Source of the DNA: Paenibacillus sp. FJAT-26967
GTDB taxonomy: Bacteria; Bacillota; Bacilli; Paenibacillales; NBRC-103111
DNA: 64,000 bases
Reading direction: 5' to 3'
NCBI RefSeq assembly: GCF_001541095.1
Contig: NZ_LMXH01000001.1
Span: forward strand, 1,576,842-1,640,841
Positions 9,786-19,481 of this stretch are shown here, in pieces; position 1 is the stretch's first letter, and the number at the start of each line of letters is the position of its first letter. Position numbers and translations under genes: made by a program. A model generated the notes under the pieces. It made no database searches. It was not told where the DNA came from and saw nothing but the letters and a program-made list of their open reading frames with translations.

Positions 9786-10001
9786 ATGCTGTATCCTTCA
9801 ATTGATAAATTGCTCGATAAAGTGGACAGTAAGTATTCGTTGGTTGTTGCTGCTGCCAAACGTGCAAGAATGCTCAGAGATGGTACCCACACACAGCTTC
9901 ATGATGCTAAATCCCATAAGCAAGTCGGGGTAGCGCTTGAGGAATTGTACGGAGATTATGTGAAGTACGAGAAGATCGAAAACAAAGAAGACGCTGAATA
10001 A
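9786..10001 (+). CDS. rpoZ: RNA polymerase omega subunit
   Basis: 71 aa, start MLYPSIDKLLDKVDSKYSLV, typical of Firmicute omega. Small assembly subunit that binds the beta-prime C-terminus. GGAGAG at the end of gmk serves as ribosome site with 10 nt spacing. Transcription probably ends in the hairpins at 10024-10132. Confidence 0.94.
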   Translation: MLYPSIDKLLDKVDSKYSLVVAAAKRARMLRDGTHTQLHDAKSHKQVGVALEELYGDYVKYEKIENKEDAE

Positions 10002-10023
10002 TCGCAAAGATTATTTAGCAGCG

Positions 10024-10051
10024 GCGGCAGTCCTTGTGACTGCCGCTGTTT
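10024..10051 (+). terminator. Hairpin downstream of rpoZ
   Basis: GCGGCAGTC (10024-10032) and GACTGCCGC (10038-10046) form a 9-bp stem with a 5-nt loop, followed only by TGTTTATA. The weak U-tract makes it an imperfect terminator alone; it stands in series with the next one. Confidence 0.4.
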
Positions 10052-10105
10052 ATACAGCGGCATCCGGAAGGCCCTAAGCGGGAACTCTGGAACGCGAATA
10101 ATCGG

Positions 10106-10132
10106 ACAACCCTTAGCGGTTGTTATTTTTTT
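10106..10132 (+). terminator. Rho-independent terminator between rpoZ and coaBC
   Basis: ACAACC (10106-10111), loop CTTAGC, GGTTGT (10118-10123), then a run of eight T broken by one A. It ends 22 nt before the coaBC start, so it either closes the gmk-rpoZ transcript or attenuates entry into coaBC. Confidence 0.6.
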
Positions 10133-10153
10133 CTAATCTGGAGGGAAGCGCAG

Positions 10154-11461
10154 ATGTTAACAGGGAAAACGGTTGTAGTGGGCGTATGCGGCGGGATTGC
10201 CGCTTACAAGGCGGCGGCACTCTGCAGTAAACTAAGTCAGGCTGGCGCTGATGTGCGCGTCATTATGACAAAGTCTGCCGCCCAGTTCATAACACCTTTG
10301 ACTTTTCAATCCTTAACTCGGAAGCCTGTAGCTATAGATACGTTCGATGAGAAAGATGCGGCTGTAATCTCTCACATTGATTTAGCGGATCGTGCCGATC
10401 TGGTTGTTGTTGCACCGGCGACAGCTAATATGATAGGGAAAATGGCCTATGGATTAGCGGACGATATGCTGAGCACCACCCTTCTCGCCACAACGGCTCC
10501 TGTGATGGTAGCTCCTGCCATGAATGTGCATATGTACACACATCCTGCTGTTATCGATAATATGAATAAGCTTAGAGAACGCGGAGTCCGGTTCGTGGAG
10601 CCGGGTACCGGGCAATTGGCATGCGGATATGTAGGTCAAGGCCGGCTGGCGGAGCCGGAAGAAATTTTTGATCGGATTGCCGCTTTCTTCAAAGCGGATG
10701 CACCTTTGCAAGGAAAGCAGGTGATCGTTACGGCTGGAGGTACGGTGGAGCGGATAGATCCCGTGCGTTACATCACGAATGATTCTTCCGGCAAAATGGG
10801 CTACGCCCTTGCGGAAGCCGCTCAAGCGTTAGGAGCGGCCGTCACGCTGATCAGCGGGCCGACAGCTCTGCCGGTACCGGCCGGAGTAGAGCGGGTAACG
10901 GTTATATCTGCCGAGGACATGCTGCAGGAAGTCATGGCCCGTTATGACAGAATGGACTTTGTTTTTAAGGCTGCAGCCGTTGCGGATTACCGCCCTGCTC
11001 AGCAGCGGCCGCAGAAAATGAAGAAAGCAGGGGAGACCCTTACCATCGAACTGGTTAAGAACCCGGATATCCTGCAAACGCTCGGTAAGTTTAAAAAGCA
11101 CCAGTTCCTCGTAGGATTTGCAGCGGAGACGGAGAAGGTCGATGAGTATGCGCTCGATAAGCTGATCCGTAAAAATTGCGATCTTCTCGTAGCGAACAAT
11201 GTGTCGCTCGAAGGGGCCGGCTTCGGGACGGATACCAATATCGTGCGGGTGTTTGACCGTGAGGGACTGGTAGAAGCACTGCCGGTTATGAGCAAGAGAG
11301 AAGTTGCCGAGTATATCGTGCGTCTTGCTGCCCACCGTAAACAAGCCGGAGCCATTCCTGCGTCCAATGATAATGATGAAGCAGCGGGAGCCGGCCAGGT
11401 TCCAAGAGCAAAGGAACATCAAGAGGGACATCAAGGGGACGTTTCATGTACGCAAAGGTAA
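10154..11461 (+). CDS. coaBC: Bifunctional phosphopantothenoylcysteine decarboxylase / phosphopantothenate-cysteine ligase
   Basis: 435 aa. Two steps of coenzyme A synthesis. The N-terminal CoaC flavoprotein part (1-180) has His74, PAMN at 121-124 and the flexible-flap Cys157 in GQLACGYVGQG. The CoaB part (about 185-400) has TAGGTVERIDPVRYITN and the KAAAVADYRP region. The last 35 residues are a hydrophilic tail rich in Ala, Glu, His and Gln. The end overlaps priA by 16 nt, so the two are co-translated. Confidence 0.95.
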   Translation: MLTGKTVVVGVCGGIAAYKAAALCSKLSQAGADVRVIMTKSAAQFITPLTFQSLTRKPVAIDTFDEKDAAVISHIDLADRADLVVVAPATANMIGKMAYGLADDMLSTTLLATTAPVMVAPAMNVHMYTHPAVIDNMNKLRERGVRFVEPGTGQLACGYVGQGRLAEPEEIFDRIAAFFKADAPLQGKQVIVTAGGTVERIDPVRYITNDSSGKMGYALAEAAQALGAAVTLISGPTALPVPAGVERVTVISAEDMLQEVMARYDRMDFVFKAAAVADYRPAQQRPQKMKKAGETLTIELVKNPDILQTLGKFKKHQFLVGFAAETEKVDEYALDKLIRKNCDLLVANNVSLEGAGFGTDTNIVRVFDREGLVEALPVMSKREVAEYIVRLAAHRKQAGAIPASNDNDEAAGAGQVPRAKEHQEGHQGDVSCTQR

Positions 11462-14058
11462 TAGTAGATGTACCTGCCAAACAAACAAACCGGGCATTCG
11501 ATTATTCGGTACCTTCCTCTATGAAGGGATGGATTGAAGTAGGGAGCCGCGTAGGGGTGCCATTCGGTCCCCGGGTTCTTCAAGGTTTCGTCGTGGAACT
11601 GCACGATACGACGTCAGTGGATCCCAAACGCCTCAAGGCCGTACGGCACATTCTGGACCCTGCTCCGCCTCTGACAGAAGAGCTTGTCGAACTGGGACAC
11701 TGGATGAGCGAAACCTATTTATGTCATGAAGTAACGGCGCTGCAGGCGATGCTGCCAGGTGCGCTGAAGGCTAAATATGAACGGTACGTTCAGGTTGCGG
11801 ACAACGAAGCGGACGGAAGTCCTTCTATGCTGCTGTTGCTCCCTGCACAGGAACGCATAATAGACTATTTGCAACGTAAAACGAAAGTGAAAATGGAAGA
11901 TTTGCTGGAAGCTTTTCCCGAAGAAGGCGGATTGATCCGCGATATGCTGGAGGAAGGCCTTCTTCTTGAAAAGCAGGGCATGAAGGACCGCGGTTCAGCT
12001 AAGAAGGCACTGACTGTGTTCCCGCCGGGCATGAAGATGAAGCAGAATGAGGCGGTTTCCGTTTCCCATCCCGAAGAAGCCCGGAGTGAGGCCGGCAGTC
12101 CTGTGACTGCTGCAGAGTCTCCTGCAGACTCAGCCGCTTCCCGGGAGCCATTGAATCTGGCCCGGTTGGCCGATGAACTTCCTGCCCGCTCGCATAAGCA
12201 GAAAGAGGTGCTTCTATACCTCAGTGAAAACTTGAAGCCAATCCGTTTGACTGAGCTGATGGATAAGCTCCAGGTTGGGGCCAGTACCGTCAAAGGATTG
12301 GCCGACCGGGGGTGGATCGAACTTCGGGAAGTGGAGGTTATGCGGGATCCATACGCCAATCGGCATTTTGAGGAAACCAAACCTCTTCCTTTAACCGATG
12401 AGCAGCAGTCTGTATACGAAACAATCGCGGCAACGCTCGACAGGCGCGAGCATCAAGTGTATCTGCTTCAAGGAGTGACGGGAAGCGGCAAGACGGAGGT
12501 TTATCTGCAGGCGATCAGCCGGTGTCTCGGGCAGGGGCGTGAAGCGATTGTACTTGTTCCTGAAATTTCGCTGACCCCCCAAATGGTAGAGAGATTTAAG
12601 GGGCGGTTCGGGGATGAAGTAGCCGTTATGCACAGCCGTTTATCCGCCGGTGAACGCTACGATGAATGGCGCAAAATCATGCGCAAGCAGGTACGCGTAG
12701 TTATTGGCGCCCGCTCAGCGGTATTTGTGCCGTTTCGTAAAATCGGCCTGATTATTATCGACGAAGAACACGAGTCCTCCTATAAACAGGAAGAAAGCCC
12801 GAAATATCATGCAAGGGATGTCGCTGCATGGAGAGCGCGCTATCACGGGGCGGCTGTTGTGCTGGGTTCGGCGACCCCTTCGCTTGAGAGCATTCATCGT
12901 ACCCGGTCAACTGCGGGGACCGGAAGCGAATATAAGCTTCTCATGATGCCCTCGCGCGTTGCGGGACGTCCGCTTCCTCCCGTGCATATCGTAGATATGC
13001 GGGAGGAGCTCAGGAGCGGCAACCGCTCTATGTTCAGCCGGGCCCTGCACCGTGGATTGGAGCAGCGGCTCCAAAAAGGGGAGCAGACGGTTCTGCTGCT
13101 CAACCGGCGCGGTTATGCCACGTTCGTTATGTGCAGAACGTGCGGCTATGTGGCGGGTTGTCCGCACTGCGACATATCGCTCACGTACCATCAGGTATCA
13201 CGCACGCTCCGCTGCCATTACTGCGGCTATGCTGAGAGACAGATGGAGCTTTGTCCCGACTGCGGCTCCGAGCATATCCGGCATTTCGGAACCGGTACCC
13301 AGCGGGTAGAGGAAGAGCTGGTGAAGCTCTTTCCCGGGATCCGGGTCATCCGCATGGATGTCGACACAACGACCGAGAAAGGCTCTCACGAGAAATGGCT
13401 CACCATGTTCCGCAACAAACAAGCGGATGTACTGCTCGGTACCCAAATGGTCGCCAAAGGGCTGGACTTCCCGGATGTGACACTGGTCGGTGTTATTGCA
13501 GCTGATACGGTGCTTAACCTTCCGGATTTCCGCTCCGCCGAGAGGACGTTCCAGCTGTTGACACAGGTGGCGGGCCGGGCAGGCCGGCATACACTGCCGG
13601 GCGAAGTCTTCGTGCAGACGTATACACCGGAGCACTATAGCGTCATCACAGCAAGCCGGCATGATTATGACGCGTTTATTGCGGAGGAGCTGCCTCATCG
13701 TCGGCAGCTCGGATACCCCCCTTACTGCCGGCTGATCCTGATGACGATTACCCATGAACAGATTCCGCTTCTGGTCCGTACGGCTGAGGCCGTGGCGATG
13801 CGCTTGCGGGAACTGGGCGCTATGGAGCAGGGGAGGGCAGCGTCCTGCGGAGAAGATTTTTTCATGGATGTGCTGGGTCCCGTCGCTTCGCCCATTCCTC
13901 GGATCAAGGATAGATATCGGTTCCAATGCGTGGTAAAATATCGTGGAGAGGCATCGGCCTCCCGTATTGTAAGCCGTGTCCTGGATGAATTCGCCGAGAG
14001 AGCGGCAAAGGAAAAAATGCTTATCAGCGTAGATGTGGATCCTCAGATGCTGATGTAG
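11446..14058 (+). CDS. priA: Primosomal replication-restart helicase PriA
   Basis: 870 aa, somewhat longer than the B. subtilis protein. N-terminal 3'-binding domain (VDVPAKQTNRAFDYSVP), then a helicase with Walker A GVTGSGKTEVY (about 345) and IIDEEHESSYK. A zinc region has four CxxC-type pairs (CRTCGYVAGCPHC, CHYC, CPDC), and the QMVAKGLDFPDVTLVG and QVAGRAGR motifs follow. Reloads the replisome at collapsed forks. Extra length comes from a low-complexity Ser/Ala/Glu-rich insert around residues 195-235, inside the winged-helix/linker region. Confidence 0.95.
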   Translation: MYAKVIVDVPAKQTNRAFDYSVPSSMKGWIEVGSRVGVPFGPRVLQGFVVELHDTTSVDPKRLKAVRHILDPAPPLTEELVELGHWMSETYLCHEVTALQAMLPGALKAKYERYVQVADNEADGSPSMLLLLPAQERIIDYLQRKTKVKMEDLLEAFPEEGGLIRDMLEEGLLLEKQGMKDRGSAKKALTVFPPGMKMKQNEAVSVSHPEEARSEAGSPVTAAESPADSAASREPLNLARLADELPARSHKQKEVLLYLSENLKPIRLTELMDKLQVGASTVKGLADRGWIELREVEVMRDPYANRHFEETKPLPLTDEQQSVYETIAATLDRREHQVYLLQGVTGSGKTEVYLQAISRCLGQGREAIVLVPEISLTPQMVERFKGRFGDEVAVMHSRLSAGERYDEWRKIMRKQVRVVIGARSAVFVPFRKIGLIIIDEEHESSYKQEESPKYHARDVAAWRARYHGAAVVLGSATPSLESIHRTRSTAGTGSEYKLLMMPSRVAGRPLPPVHIVDMREELRSGNRSMFSRALHRGLEQRLQKGEQTVLLLNRRGYATFVMCRTCGYVAGCPHCDISLTYHQVSRTLRCHYCGYAERQMELCPDCGSEHIRHFGTGTQRVEEELVKLFPGIRVIRMDVDTTTEKGSHEKWLTMFRNKQADVLLGTQMVAKGLDFPDVTLVGVIAADTVLNLPDFRSAERTFQLLTQVAGRAGRHTLPGEVFVQTYTPEHYSVITASRHDYDAFIAEELPHRRQLGYPPYCRLILMTITHEQIPLLVRTAEAVAMRLRELGAMEQGRAASCGEDFFMDVLGPVASPIPRIKDRYRFQCVVKYRGEASASRIVSRVLDEFAERAAKEKMLISVDVDPQMLM

Positions 14059-14300
14059 CTTAAGCCGGAATAAGTATATAGAAGGTGGCACGGACCCTTT
14101 CAAATAGAGGATAGGCATACTTTTCATCGACTTCGTATAAGCAGTATGGACTCTGATGGCATCGGGAATAATGTCCGATTCGATTTGCAGTTCTTGCTGC
14201 GTGCTGGGAGAGAAACGTCACTTTCCACTTATCGTTTAATCTGGGGTGAACTTCTTAAGGAGTTTATTCCCTTAACTACAAAAAAAGGCAGGTAAATGGT
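14059..14300. other. Intergenic region between priA and def
   Basis: 242 nt without a supportable gene. A small inverted repeat, TTAAGG and CCCTTAA (14257-14275), precedes the def ribosome site. No T-tract or convincing promoter hexamers were found. Confidence 0.5.
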
Positions 14301-14789
14301 ATGGCCATTCGGATGATTGTAAAAGAAGGAGATTCAGTCCTGCGCGAAACCGCCAAGCAGGTGACGAAGTTCAATTCCAATCTGCACAAATTGCTGGATG
14401 ATATGGCGGATACAATGTACGACGCTCCGGGCGTAGGTCTGGCTGCGCCGCAGGTCGGCATTCTTAAGCGCGTCATTGTCATGGATGTAGGGGATGATAA
14501 CGGCTTGATCGAGCTTGTGAATCCCGAAATCGTTGCGAAAAGCGGAGAGCAGATCGGACCGGAGGGATGCCTGAGCATCCCGGGACTGGAAGGGGAAGTG
14601 AAGCGCCCTCTTCATGTCACTATAAAAGGACAGGACCGCAACGGCGAGGAAGTTGTTTATGAGGGAGAAGGGCTTCTTGCGCGCTGCATGATGCATGAAG
14701 TGGATCATTTGAACGGCGTTCTTTTCACGGATCTTGCTATCCGTTTATACCGTCCGGAGCTTGAAGAAAATGAAGGTAGCGGCAAGTGA
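14301..14789 (+). CDS. def: Peptide deformylase
   Basis: 162 aa. Removes the formyl group from nascent N-terminal methionine. All three signatures are present: [10 protein letters not shown] (44-53), EGCLSIPG with metal ligand Cys90, and HEVDHLNG with His132 and His136 and the catalytic Glu133. Overlaps fmt by 4 nt, a classic pair of enzymes adding and removing the same formyl group. Confidence 0.96.
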   Translation: MAIRMIVKEGDSVLRETAKQVTKFNSNLHKLLDDMADTMYDAPGVGLAAPQVGILKRVIVMDVGDDNGLIELVNPEIVAKSGEQIGPEGCLSIPGLEGEVKRPLHVTIKGQDRNGEEVVYEGEGLLARCMMHEVDHLNGVLFTDLAIRLYRPELEENEGSGK

Positions 14790-15736
14790 AAATAGTTTTT
14801 ATGGGAACGCCGGACTTTGCCGTGCTGCCGCTTCAAACTTTACTAGAGGGCGGGTACGAAGTAGCAGCCGTCATCACGCAGCCTGATCGTCCCAAAGGCC
14901 GTAAGCGTATTTTGACGCCTCCTCCCGTCAAAGTAGAAGCTGAAAAACACGGGATTCCTGTATTTCAGCCCGAAAAGCTCCGTACATCCGATACTGTAGA
15001 GGAAATCCGCCGGATCGGGCCCGATCTGATCGTAACAGCTGCTTACGGCCAGATTCTGCCCAAAGCCGTGCTGGACATTCCGCGTCTGGGCTGTATTAAT
15101 ATCCATGCATCTCTGCTGCCGAAGTACCGTGGCGGAGCTCCGATCCATCATGCGATTATCCGCGGTGAACAGGTAACGGGCGTGACGATTATGTATATGG
15201 CGGTGGGCCTGGATACAGGAGATATGATTTCTAAGATCGAAGTTGCCATCGGTGACGAAGATACGACTGGCACCATGTTCGAGAAGCTCAGCCGGGCGGG
15301 TGCGGATCTGCTTAAGCGCACTCTTCCTGAACTCATAGCCGGTACGGTTACTCCGGTCGTTCAGAACGAAGAGGAAGCGATCTATTCTCCGAACATCGGC
15401 CGTGAAGATGAGCGGATCGACTGGACGAAGCCTTCCAGGGCAATCTGGAATCAGATAAGAGGTCTGAACCCGTTTCCGGGTGCGTACACGACATGGAATG
15501 GTGAAGTTCTCAAAGTGTGGTCGTGCGCGAAACCCGAAGGCAGTTCCAGAGAAGCCGGGTCAGCAGCTGCAGCGGCCGGTACCATTATTCGTGCAGACGA
15601 GAACGGCATCGAAGTAGCAACGGGGGACGGCAGTGTAGTGCTGTTAACCGTACAGCCTTCCGGTAAAAAAGCGATGGACGTTGCGCAGCTCGTGCGGGGG
15701 ACCTCTATTGCGCCCGGTACGAAGCTTGGTGAATAA
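14786..15736 (+). CDS. fmt: Methionyl-tRNA formyltransferase
   Basis: 316 aa, GTG start (the GTGA overlap with the def stop). Formylates initiator Met-tRNA with 10-formyl-THF. Contains the formyltransferase core with [16 protein letters not shown] and [15 protein letters not shown], then the C-terminal OB-type domain (from about 205) that contacts the tRNA, beginning near [11 protein letters not shown] terminator follows directly, so def-fmt probably forms its own unit downstream of priA. Confidence 0.95.
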   Translation: MKIVFMGTPDFAVLPLQTLLEGGYEVAAVITQPDRPKGRKRILTPPPVKVEAEKHGIPVFQPEKLRTSDTVEEIRRIGPDLIVTAAYGQILPKAVLDIPRLGCINIHASLLPKYRGGAPIHHAIIRGEQVTGVTIMYMAVGLDTGDMISKIEVAIGDEDTTGTMFEKLSRAGADLLKRTLPELIAGTVTPVVQNEEEAIYSPNIGREDERIDWTKPSRAIWNQIRGLNPFPGAYTTWNGEVLKVWSCAKPEGSSREAGSAAAAAGTIIRADENGIEVATGDGSVVLLTVQPSGKKAMDVAQLVRGTSIAPGTKLGE

Positions 15737-15752
15737 GTCGACAATTAGCGAT

Positions 15753-15796
15753 ACGCAGGAATTTTCGGTGCTTGTACCGTCTGTTCCTGCGTTTTT
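15753..15796 (+). terminator. Rho-independent terminator after fmt
   Basis: ACGCAGGAA (15753-15761) pairs with TTCCTGCGT (15784-15792), with an inner CGGT/ACCG stem, followed by TTTTT. It separates def-fmt from rsmB. Confidence 0.7.
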
Positions 15797-15828
15797 CCGT
15801 GAAAAATAGATGGTAAATCTAAGATGAG

Positions 15829-17388
15829 ATGAACTACTACTATACAGCAAAGGATGTGGCTGAACCTATGAAACGGGAGAGCACAGAGAACGGCCAGAAA
15901 TCCAAAGCAGACAGCCGTCACGCTGCGAATAAAGCGGCTCACCCTGCTTCCAGGCATGCAGGGGCCAGGAAACCGGCTTCCAAGAAACCGGGCTTAGGAG
16001 GGAGCGGTTCTGCTTCCGGACGCGCTGCACTCAAGCCTACGGCGCGCGATGCGGCACTGAAAGTACTGACTCACGTTGAGGAAGCGGGGGCTTACAGCAA
16101 TCTTAAATTGAATCAGATATTGAAGGAAAGCGATTTGCCTCGCCAAGATGCGGCCCTGGCAACCGAGATCGTATACGGAACTATTCAAAGACGGAATACA
16201 ATTGATTATTATTTGGCGAAACTGGTAACAAAGGGAGATAAAGGCCTCAGTAAACTCCAGCCATGGGTGTTGAGCTTGCTCAGAATGAGTCTCTATCAGC
16301 TGCTCTACCTCGAAAGAGTCCCGGATCATGCGATTGTGAGCGAGGCCGTAAATATTGCCAAGCGCAAAGGTCATCAGGGAATTTCGGGTATGGTGAACGG
16401 CGTACTGCGCAGCGCGATTAGACGGCGCGAAGAGCTCATTCTCCCGGATGGATTAGATGATACTAAGCGTATCGCGCTGCAGTATTCTCATCCGGAGTGG
16501 CTGGTCCGCCGCTGGATCGCACAGCACGGAGTGGATGCGTGCGAACGCATATGCGCCGCGAACAACGAGGCGCCTCACGTGAGCATACGCGCGAACGTCC
16601 TGCGCGGCGAAGCCGCCGGTCTGCTGGAGCGGCTGCGCGGAGAGGGACTGGACGCGCAGCTGTCGGCTCTGTCGCCGTCCGGGATCGTCGTCTCCTCCGG
16701 CGGCAACATGGCGCTTGCGGCAGGCTTCGCCAAGGGCGACTATTCCGTCCAGGACGAGAGCTCCATGCTCGTTGCGGAGGCGCTTGAACCGAAGCCGGGC
16801 ATGAAGGTTCTGGACTGCTGCGCCGCGCCCGGCGGCAAAACGGCGCATATCGCCGAGAAGATGGGCGACACCGGCGAAGTTTGGGCCTGCGATCTGCATC
16901 CTCACAAGCAGAAGCTGATCGACGAGCAGGCCGAGCGTCTTGGCCTGGAGTCGGTCCGCACTTTCGTGAAGGATGCGAGAGAGCTGAGCGAGGAATTCGC
17001 TCCGGAGTCTTTTGACCGCATCCTGCTCGATGCCCCTTGCTCGGGGTTCGGCGTTATCCGCCGCAAACCCGACTTAAAGTGGAGCAAGCAGGAATCGGAC
17101 ATCAAGGAAATCCGCAGTGTCCAGAAGAGTATTCTCGAAGCGGTGCACGGGCTGCTGAAGCCCGGCGGGATTCTCATTTACAGCACCTGCACGATTGAAA
17201 GGGAAGAGAATGAAGCAGCGGTCGAGCAGTTTCTGAAGGCTCACACCGAATTCAAACTCGATCCGATTCCCGCAGAAAATTGGCCGGATTCCGGGATGAG
17301 CGGACAGGCATCCTCCGGCATGATCCGGATTACACCGGACCAGTATGGTACGGACGGCTTTTTTATTGCCCGTTTGAGAAAAGAATAA
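15829..17388 (+). CDS. rsmB: 16S rRNA (cytosine-967-C5)-methyltransferase RsmB
   Basis: 519 aa from the ATG at 15829; a second ATG at 15868 has AAGGATG upstream and may be the true start (506 aa). An N-terminal Lys/Ser/Ala-rich tail of about 65 residues precedes the NusB-like domain (DAALKVLTHVEEAGAYSNL). The SAM-dependent domain has LDCCAAPGGKTAHIAE, the DAPCSGFG motif and the STCTIEREENE motif that carry the two catalytic cysteines. The stretch 16500-16900 is visibly richer in G+C than its surroundings. The B. subtilis order rsmB-rlmN-prpC is kept. Confidence 0.94.
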   Translation: MNYYYTAKDVAEPMKRESTENGQKSKADSRHAANKAAHPASRHAGARKPASKKPGLGGSGSASGRAALKPTARDAALKVLTHVEEAGAYSNLKLNQILKESDLPRQDAALATEIVYGTIQRRNTIDYYLAKLVTKGDKGLSKLQPWVLSLLRMSLYQLLYLERVPDHAIVSEAVNIAKRKGHQGISGMVNGVLRSAIRRREELILPDGLDDTKRIALQYSHPEWLVRRWIAQHGVDACERICAANNEAPHVSIRANVLRGEAAGLLERLRGEGLDAQLSALSPSGIVVSSGGNMALAAGFAKGDYSVQDESSMLVAEALEPKPGMKVLDCCAAPGGKTAHIAEKMGDTGEVWACDLHPHKQKLIDEQAERLGLESVRTFVKDARELSEEFAPESFDRILLDAPCSGFGVIRRKPDLKWSKQESDIKEIRSVQKSILEAVHGLLKPGGILIYSTCTIEREENEAAVEQFLKAHTEFKLDPIPAENWPDSGMSGQASSGMIRITPDQYGTDGFFIARLRKE

Positions 17389-17403
17389 CGGGTGCCGGGA
17401 ATA

Positions 17404-17439
17404 GAGCTGGCCTGCAGCGTGCCGCAGGCTAACCAGCTC
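17404..17439 (+). other. Stable stem-loop in the rsmB-rlmN intergenic region
   Basis: GAGCTGG (17404-17410) pairs with CCAGCTC (17433-17439), and inside it CCTGC pairs with GCAGG. There is no U-tract, so it is not an intrinsic terminator. It lies 15 nt after rsmB, at the start of a 249-nt gap that also holds GCCTTCT/AGAAGGGC (17524-17546) followed by a T-run near 17564. Either a transcript-stabilising hairpin or part of a structured leader of rlmN. Confidence 0.45.
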
Positions 17440-17637
17440 AGGCGGTTTGGAAGTGTCGTATTTTGTCAGGTCAGGCCCGGTTCATCGCTGCAAAGACGTG
17501 ATCTTTATTACAGAGACAAGCCAGCCTTCTTAGGGGAGAAGGGCATGTATAGTGTGTTCCGCTTTTTTTTATGATAAAATAGGTAGGATTCGGATATATT
17601 TCGGATCTTCATTTGCATATAAGTTAGGTGTGAAACT

Positions 17638-18705
17638 ATGAGAAACAAAACTTTACAGGTAGATAAACCTTTTGTTTACGACTATAGTCTTGAAGACTGG
17701 AAGCAGTGGACAGAGGATAATAAAGAGCCGGCTTTCCGGGCCGGACAAATTTTTGATTGGCTGTATGTGAAACGTGTCACGGACTTTGAGGAGATGACGA
17801 ATCTGTCCAAAGCGCTGCGCGAGAAATTGAAAGCCAGTTTTTCTTTCGTGACTTTGTCGGAAATCGCTAAGTATGAGTCCAAAGACGGAACAGTGAAGTT
17901 CTTGTTCGAGCTTGCGGATAAGAATGCGATCGAAACGGTCATTATGAAACACAGTTACGGGAACAGCGTATGTGTGACTACGCAGGTAGGCTGCCGGGTC
18001 GGTTGTACGTTCTGTGCATCTACACTGGGCGGGCTCAAACGCGACCTGCGTCCCGGCGAAATTGTCGCCCAGATCGTAAAAGCGCAGCAGCTGCTTGATG
18101 CTAAAGGCGAACGCGTAAGCTCCATTGTCATTATGGGAATCGGCGAGCCGTTCGAGAATTATGATGCGATGATGAAATTCTTGAACATCATGATCCATCC
18201 GAAGGGCCTTAACATCGGTCAACGCCACATTACGGTTTCTACGAGCGGGATCGTCCCGAATATATATCGTTTTGCGGATGAGGACACCCAGATTAACCTG
18301 GCTATCTCCATTCATGCGCCGAATAACGCTTTGCGTACGAAGCTGATGCCGGTTAACGTACGTTTTCCGTTCGAGGACCTGATTGAATCCTGCAAGTACT
18401 ATATGGCCAAGACGGGCCGCCGTATTACGTTCGAATACGCTTTGATGGGCAATGTAAACGACCAGGCGGAACACGCCGAGGAACTGGCGCAGGTGCTTAA
18501 AGAAATGCCTATGTGTCATGTGAACCTGATTCCGGTCAATTATGTGCAGGAACGTAATTATGTACGGACGACCCGTGACGATATTTTTAACTTTCAGCGC
18601 ATTCTGGAACGCAACAAAATCAACGCGACCATACGCCGGGAACAAGGCAGCGACATTGCTGCAGCCTGCGGTCAACTGCGGGCAAAGCATATGGAAGCGA
18701 AGTAA
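17638..18705 (+). CDS. rlmN: Dual-specificity 23S rRNA A2503 / tRNA A37 methyltransferase RlmN (radical SAM)
   Basis: 355 aa. The radical-SAM cluster motif is CRVGCTFC (Cys119, Cys123, Cys126), and the C-terminal Cys in [11 protein letters not shown] is the resolving/methyl-carrying partner. GVGEPF appears as [10 protein letters not shown]. It makes C2-methyladenosine at the peptidyl-transferase centre. Preceded by a 249-nt gap with two hairpins, so it may have its own promoter. prpC begins 14 nt after its stop. Confidence 0.94.
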   Translation: MRNKTLQVDKPFVYDYSLEDWKQWTEDNKEPAFRAGQIFDWLYVKRVTDFEEMTNLSKALREKLKASFSFVTLSEIAKYESKDGTVKFLFELADKNAIETVIMKHSYGNSVCVTTQVGCRVGCTFCASTLGGLKRDLRPGEIVAQIVKAQQLLDAKGERVSSIVIMGIGEPFENYDAMMKFLNIMIHPKGLNIGQRHITVSTSGIVPNIYRFADEDTQINLAISIHAPNNALRTKLMPVNVRFPFEDLIESCKYYMAKTGRRITFEYALMGNVNDQAEHAEELAQVLKEMPMCHVNLIPVNYVQERNYVRTTRDDIFNFQRILERNKINATIRREQGSDIAAACGQLRAKHMEAK

Positions 18706-18719
18706 CGGGGTGATTGCCG

Positions 18720-19481
18720 ATGAGAATGGTAAGTGCAACCGATATCGGACGCGTCCGGTCGGTTAATGAAGATCGGGCCGTTTTTCAGCATGGTATAGAC
18801 GGCTTTTCCCTGGCTATAGTGGCTGACGGGATGGGAGGCCATCAGGCTGGCGACGTCGCCAGCCAGATGACGATCGATATGATCCTGGGAGAGCTTCAGT
18901 CTCTGAGTGCGGCGATGTCCGTACAGGAGTGCGAAGAGGCTGTCCAAGAGGCTATCCGCCAGACTAACCGCAAGGTGTTCGAATATGCATCCGGAAGCGA
19001 TGATTTGCAGGGGATGGGTACCACTGCGGTTGTTCTGCTGGCTTCGCGGCAGATCGCCATTGTCGGCCATATCGGAGACAGCCGCGCCTACAAAATCAGC
19101 GGACCTTCCATCCTGCGTTTGACGGAGGATCATTCGCTTGTCAATGAACTGCTCAAGAACGGTCAATTGACTCCGGACGAAGCGGATCGTCATCCTCGGC
19201 GCAATGTAATTACAAGGGCGCTGGGTACGGAACCGGATGCACAACCGGACATTCAGCATTTGCTGTGGGAAGAAGGAGATATCATTCTTTTGTGTTCGGA
19301 TGGACTCAGCGGAATGATCGATGATCAGACGATGCTGTCGATTATCCGCCAGGGGCCGGACCTGGAAACGATGGCGCAGGGGCTGCTGCAGGCTGCTCTT
19401 GACGCCGGCGGAGACGATAACATTACGCTCATTCTTATAGCCAATGAACCTGAGCCGGCTTCAGGGGGGGATCAGGCATGA
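18720..19481 (+). CDS. prpC: PP2C-type Ser/Thr protein phosphatase (PrpC/Stp)
   Basis: 253 aa from the ATG at 18720, seven nt after GGGGTG; a TTG two codons upstream is less likely. Metal-binding motifs are in order: RSVNED, VADGMGGHQAGD, GDSRAY, DGLSG and GGDDNITL. Removes phosphates put on by the neighbouring kinase. The stop overlaps the prkC start by 4 nt, so kinase and phosphatase are made together. Confidence 0.94.
   Translation: MRMVSATDIGRVRSVNEDRAVFQHGIDGFSLAIVADGMGGHQAGDVASQMTIDMILGELQSLSAAMSVQECEEAVQEAIRQTNRKVFEYASGSDDLQGMGTTAVVLLASRQIAIVGHIGDSRAYKISGPSILRLTEDHSLVNELLKNGQLTPDEADRHPRRNVITRALGTEPDAQPDIQHLLWEEGDIILLCSDGLSGMIDDQTMLSIIRQGPDLETMAQGLLQAALDAGGDDNITLILIANEPEPASGGDQA

Noticed and set aside
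17653-18738. 361-codon minus-strand open frame across rlmN
   Set aside because: Antisense to rlmN with its complete radical-SAM motif; no independent support.
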